Assembly: GCA_029248525.1 (NCBI GenBank)
Contig: JAQWJE010000049.1
Span: 62,001-126,000, forward strand
DNA from: Candidatus Binatia bacterium
Lineage (GTDB): Bacteria; Desulfobacterota; Binatia; UBA12015
Length of the DNA stretch: 64,000 nucleotides
Reading direction: 5' to 3'
The position numbers and the translations under genes are program-made. The notes below the pieces were generated by a model. That model did not search any database. It had not been told where the DNA came from and worked only from the letters and a program-made list of their open reading frames with translations. The first letter of the stretch is position 1. Every line of letters starts with the position of its first letter. Shown in pieces: positions 61,608 through 64,000 of this stretch.

Positions 61608-62939
61608 CTAGGCCCCGAAGGAAACTTCCGCGGCATCGAGCACCCGCTCAATCTGAGCCTCGCCGTGTGCCAGAGACACAAACCAGGCCTCGAACGAGGA
61701 CGGGGGCAGATTCACTCCGGCGGCCGACATGGCCCGGAAGAAACGGGCGAAGGCTTCCGTGTCGTTGGACCGCGCCTGCGCAAAATTCCGGACCTCGGTC
61801 ACACCGAAGAAAAGCGTGAGCAGGGAGCCGACTCGCTGAACGCATCCCGTCACACCCGCGGCTTGCATGCGCTCACGCAAGCCGGCTTCCAGTTGCGCGC
61901 CACTCTTTTCGAGACGTGCGTAGGCATCGGGCGTGAGCAACTTCATGGTCTCCTTGCCGGAGGTGCAGGCGACCGGATTTCCGGACAAGGTACCCGCCTG
62001 ATAAACAGGTCCCTCGGGTGCGAGATAATCCATCAAGTCCGCGCGTCCACCCAAGGCTGCCAGCGGTAATCCTCCACCGATCACCTTGCCGAGTGCGGTC
62101 AGGTCAGCCTTGATCCCGAAGAGCTCCTGAGCGCCACCCCGAGCCACGCGCAAGCCCGTAATCACCTCATCGAAAATGACCAGACCACCAGCAGCGTGGG
62201 TCGCTGCCACCACCGCCTCGAGGTAACCGGGGTCGGGAGGAACCACCCCCATATTGGCAGCGATGGGCTCGATTATCACCGCAGCTACAGGGTTTTCTTC
62301 GGCCAGGGAGGCCTGCAGTGCCTCGAGGTCATTGTAGGGGACGACGCTGGTCAGAGCACCAATATCCGGTGGGACACCCGCGCTATCCGGTACGCCGAGT
62401 GTCGCCGCACCCGAACCGGCCTTCACCAGGAGGCCGTCGCTATGCCCGTGATAGCAGCCGTCCATCTTTATGATGCGATCCCGTCCCGTAGCCCCCCGGG
62501 CGAGTCGGATGGCGGTCATGGTTGCTTCCGTTCCGGAAGTGACCAGACGCACTTTCTCGATCGAGGGAAATGCTTCCACGATGCGCTCGCCCAATTCGAT
62601 TTCAGGAGGCGTTGGCGCCCCGAAGCCTGTCCCTCGTTTCGCCACATGCAGCACCGCGTTGACCACATCGGGGTGGGCATGACCCGCGATCAACGGGCCC
62701 CAGGCGCAGACCATGTCGAGATAGCCATTCCCATCGGCATCGAAGACCTCGGCTCCACGCCCTCGAACCAGAACGAGCGGATCTCCACCAACCGCGTTCC
62801 AAGCCCGAACGGGACTGTTCACACCCGCGGGCGCGACCTTGCGCGCTCGCTCCATCAGCTTCTTCGATGTCTCCTGCAAACCAATTCTGACAATATCGAA
62901 ATTTTTTCCTTTGCAAAATTGGTGGCCTAAGGAATTCAT
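61608..62939 (-). CDS. hemL: Glutamate-1-semialdehyde 2,1-aminomutase HemL
   Basis: A PLP fold-type I enzyme of about 443 residues from ATG 62939; the true start is uncertain (ATG 62996, TTG 62879 and ATG 62855 are also in frame). Landmarks: GVNSPVRAW at the N-terminus, GTEATMTAIRLAR, IFDEVITGLR (PLP Asp) and the PLP Lys in TALGKVIGGGLPLAA. It makes 5-aminolevulinate in the C5 pathway to heme. It is the first gene in the leftward hemL-atpZ-atpI-atpB-atpE unit. Confidence 0.94.
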   Translation of the reverse strand: MNSLGHQFCKGKNFDIVRIGLQETSKKLMERARKVAPAGVNSPVRAWNAVGGDPLVLVRGRGAEVFDADGNGYLDMVCAWGPLIAGHAHPDVVNAVLHVAKRGTGFGAPTPPEIELGERIVEAFPSIEKVRLVTSGTEATMTAIRLARGATGRDRIIKMDGCYHGHSDGLLVKAGSGAATLGVPDSAGVPPDIGALTSVVPYNDLEALQASLAEENPVAAVIIEPIAANMGVVPPDPGYLEAVVAATHAAGGLVIFDEVITGLRVARGGAQELFGIKADLTALGKVIGGGLPLAALGGRADLMDYLAPEGPVYQAGTLSGNPVACTSGKETMKLLTPDAYARLEKSGAQLEAGLRERMQAAGVTGCVQRVGSLLTLFFGVTEVRNFAQARSNDTEAFARFFRAMSAAGVNLPPSSFEAWFVSLAHGEAQIERVLDAAEVSFGA

Positions 62940-63213
62940 CGGAACGAGGTCTTGAATCTTCTCCAAGGTCGGCTTAAAAAGCGCCTTCCGCGGCAAACCG
63001 ACGCGGTTCCAACATTCATTTTTTTGCTTTACATTTTCGACAGACTTCAGCTGTTTTCAGCAGATGAAGTGGGTCGGAAACACCTACGTTATACCCCAGT
63101 GGAAAACTTTGCGTCGGGAAACCTGTAACATCCCGAATCTTCTGCGGAATTTATACTTTCCCACACCCCCTGTGCGGCTGTGGAGAAGTAGGAGAAAGGT
63201 CGTTGGTATAGGC
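62940..63213. other. Candidate replication origin / dnaA leader region
   Basis: The 274 bases between hemL and dnaA. AT-rich stretches lie at about 63018-63040. Two sequences resemble DnaA boxes on the minus strand: TTCTCCACA at 63179-63187 (one mismatch to TTATCCACA) and TTTTCCACT at 63099-63107 (two mismatches). An imperfect hairpin lies at 63045-63069. With parB and dnaA nearby, this is a plausible oriC or its part. Evidence is modest. Confidence 0.5.
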
Positions 63214-64000
63214 ATGGAGAGCTGGCAAAGAGCTCAGCGGATACTCCGCCAGAACGTTGGTGAAGAGCACTACGATGCTTGGATCAAACCCCTGCGTTTG
63301 GGAAGCCTGGTGGCCGGTCGTGCGGTGATCCATGTACCAAGTAAATTTTACCGCGATTGGGTGAGCCGGAACTATCTCGAGCTCCTCCAGGCGTCACTTC
63401 GAGAAGGTGACGGGCCGGATCCCGAAATTGTTTTCGAGATCGACGGCGGCAAACAACACGAACTCTTCGCGGCCCGGCAGGCCGATCAACCGGCACCCGC
63501 ACGCAAGCGTGCGCCCCGATCCCGCGCCCGCCGCGGCAATTTGGTCGAACGCTATACCTTTGAATCGTTTGTCGTCGGGCCGAGTAACCAATTCGCCCAT
63601 GCGGCCGCGCTCGCTGTCGCCTCCAAACCCGGTGAACTTTATAATCCGCTCTTCATTTATGGATCCGTCGGCATCGGAAAGACTCATTTGGTCAATGCGA
63701 TCGGGCATCGCGTTCTAGAAAAAAACCCGATGGCCAAAATCGCCTACCTGTCCAGTGAGTCCTTCGTAAATGATCTGATCACTTCGTTGCGACAGGACAA
63801 GATGGCAGATTTCAAGACTCGGTTCCGGAAGGTGGACCTCCTGATCCTCGACGACGCCCAGTTCCTGGCGGGCCGCGAGAGGACACAGGAAGAATTCTTC
63901 CATACCTTCAATTCCCTGCACGAATCTCATAAACAAATCGTCCTGACATCCGATAAATTCCCCAAGGATATTCCTGACTTGGAAGAACGTCTGCGAAATC
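63214..64000 (+). CDS. dnaA: Chromosomal replication initiator DnaA, partial (C-terminus off right edge)
   Basis: 262 codons from ATG 63214, preceded by GGAGAAAGG. Domain I is seen in the AQRILRQNVGEEHYDAWIKPL start, domain II is a short Arg-rich linker (KRAPRSRARRG), and domain III begins at YTFESFVVGPSNQFAHAAALAVA. Walker A is GSVGIGKT at residues 150-157 and Walker B LLILDDAQFL near 215. The DNA-binding domain IV lies beyond the edge. It initiates replication at oriC with ATP. Confidence 0.95.
   Translation, partial: MESWQRAQRILRQNVGEEHYDAWIKPLRLGSLVAGRAVIHVPSKFYRDWVSRNYLELLQASLREGDGPDPEIVFEIDGGKQHELFAARQADQPAPARKRAPRSRARRGNLVERYTFESFVVGPSNQFAHAAALAVASKPGELYNPLFIYGSVGIGKTHLVNAIGHRVLEKNPMAKIAYLSSESFVNDLITSLRQDKMADFKTRFRKVDLLILDDAQFLAGRERTQEEFFHTFNSLHESHKQIVLTSDKFPKDIPDLEERLRN

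Overview
The window looks like a chromosomal stretch from a GC-rich (about 60% by eye), Gram-negative, menaquinone-using bacterium, close to its replication origin. The signs are an LpxL/HtrB-type lipid A acyltransferase, many Lol-type lipoproteins, a near-complete men operon, and dnaA at the right end after hemL, atp genes and parB. Housekeeping gene style and the abundance of secreted beta-propeller lipoproteins and DUF families fit a deltaproteobacterial-grade lineage (Myxococcota, Desulfobacterota or Binatota-like). That placement is inference. No rRNA, tRNA, IS element, prophage or CRISPR array was seen. Coding density is very high: most same-strand neighbours overlap by 1-17 bases, and several convergent pairs overlap at their 3' ends.

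Layout. 1-4444 (minus): envelope-lipid operon (alpha/beta hydrolase-like protein, miaB, LpxL-like acyltransferase, PlsC-like acyltransferase, GT2 glycosyltransferase cut by the left edge). 4492-8154 (plus): molybdopterin genes moaB-moaD-moaE, then mutS2. 8181-12077 (minus): secreted HExxH protein, rlmE, esterase-like lipoprotein. 12289-21132 (mostly plus): UvrD/PcrA helicase, ABC exporter, a giant secreted GH16-metallophosphoesterase-CBM6 protein, MAPEG protein, HAD phosphatase. 21101-36585: accessory region with dehydrogenases, a TauD-type dioxygenase, an MFS transporter and many secreted lipoproteins (PQQ/NHL-type propellers, pectinacetylesterase-like, DUF3604). 36673-38859 (minus): 2-Cys peroxiredoxin and a Cas4-like/DnaQ-like nuclease. 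38941-43330 (plus): heme-monooxygenase-like protein, a compact ACP / acyltransferase / propeller-lipoprotein cassette, a VOC protein and phosphatidylcholine synthase.

43344-52674 (minus) carries the menaquinone unit: a MerR regulator, then menG(ubiE)-menF-menD-menH-menA-menC-menE, with a TetR regulator after it. menB and a DHNA-CoA thioesterase are absent. In front of the MerR gene is a dyad in an 18-base promoter spacer, the classical architecture of a MerR-controlled promoter, so the operon is probably autoregulated through this protein.

52759-64000: clpB, small hypothetical genes including a stand-alone Hint/intein-like domain protein, a second zinc-type dehydrogenase, parB without parA, an F0-only ATP synthase cluster (hemL-atpZ-atpI-atpB-atpE, closed by a strong terminator), then an origin-like intergenic region and the 5' part of dnaA.

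The observations most worth follow-up are the MerR promoter/operator driving the men operon, the GH16-phosphoesterase-CBM6 fusion, the ACP/acyltransferase/lipoprotein cassette, the free-standing Hint-like protein, the MoaD with a tail after Gly-Gly, and an ABC exporter whose H-loop His is replaced by Asn.
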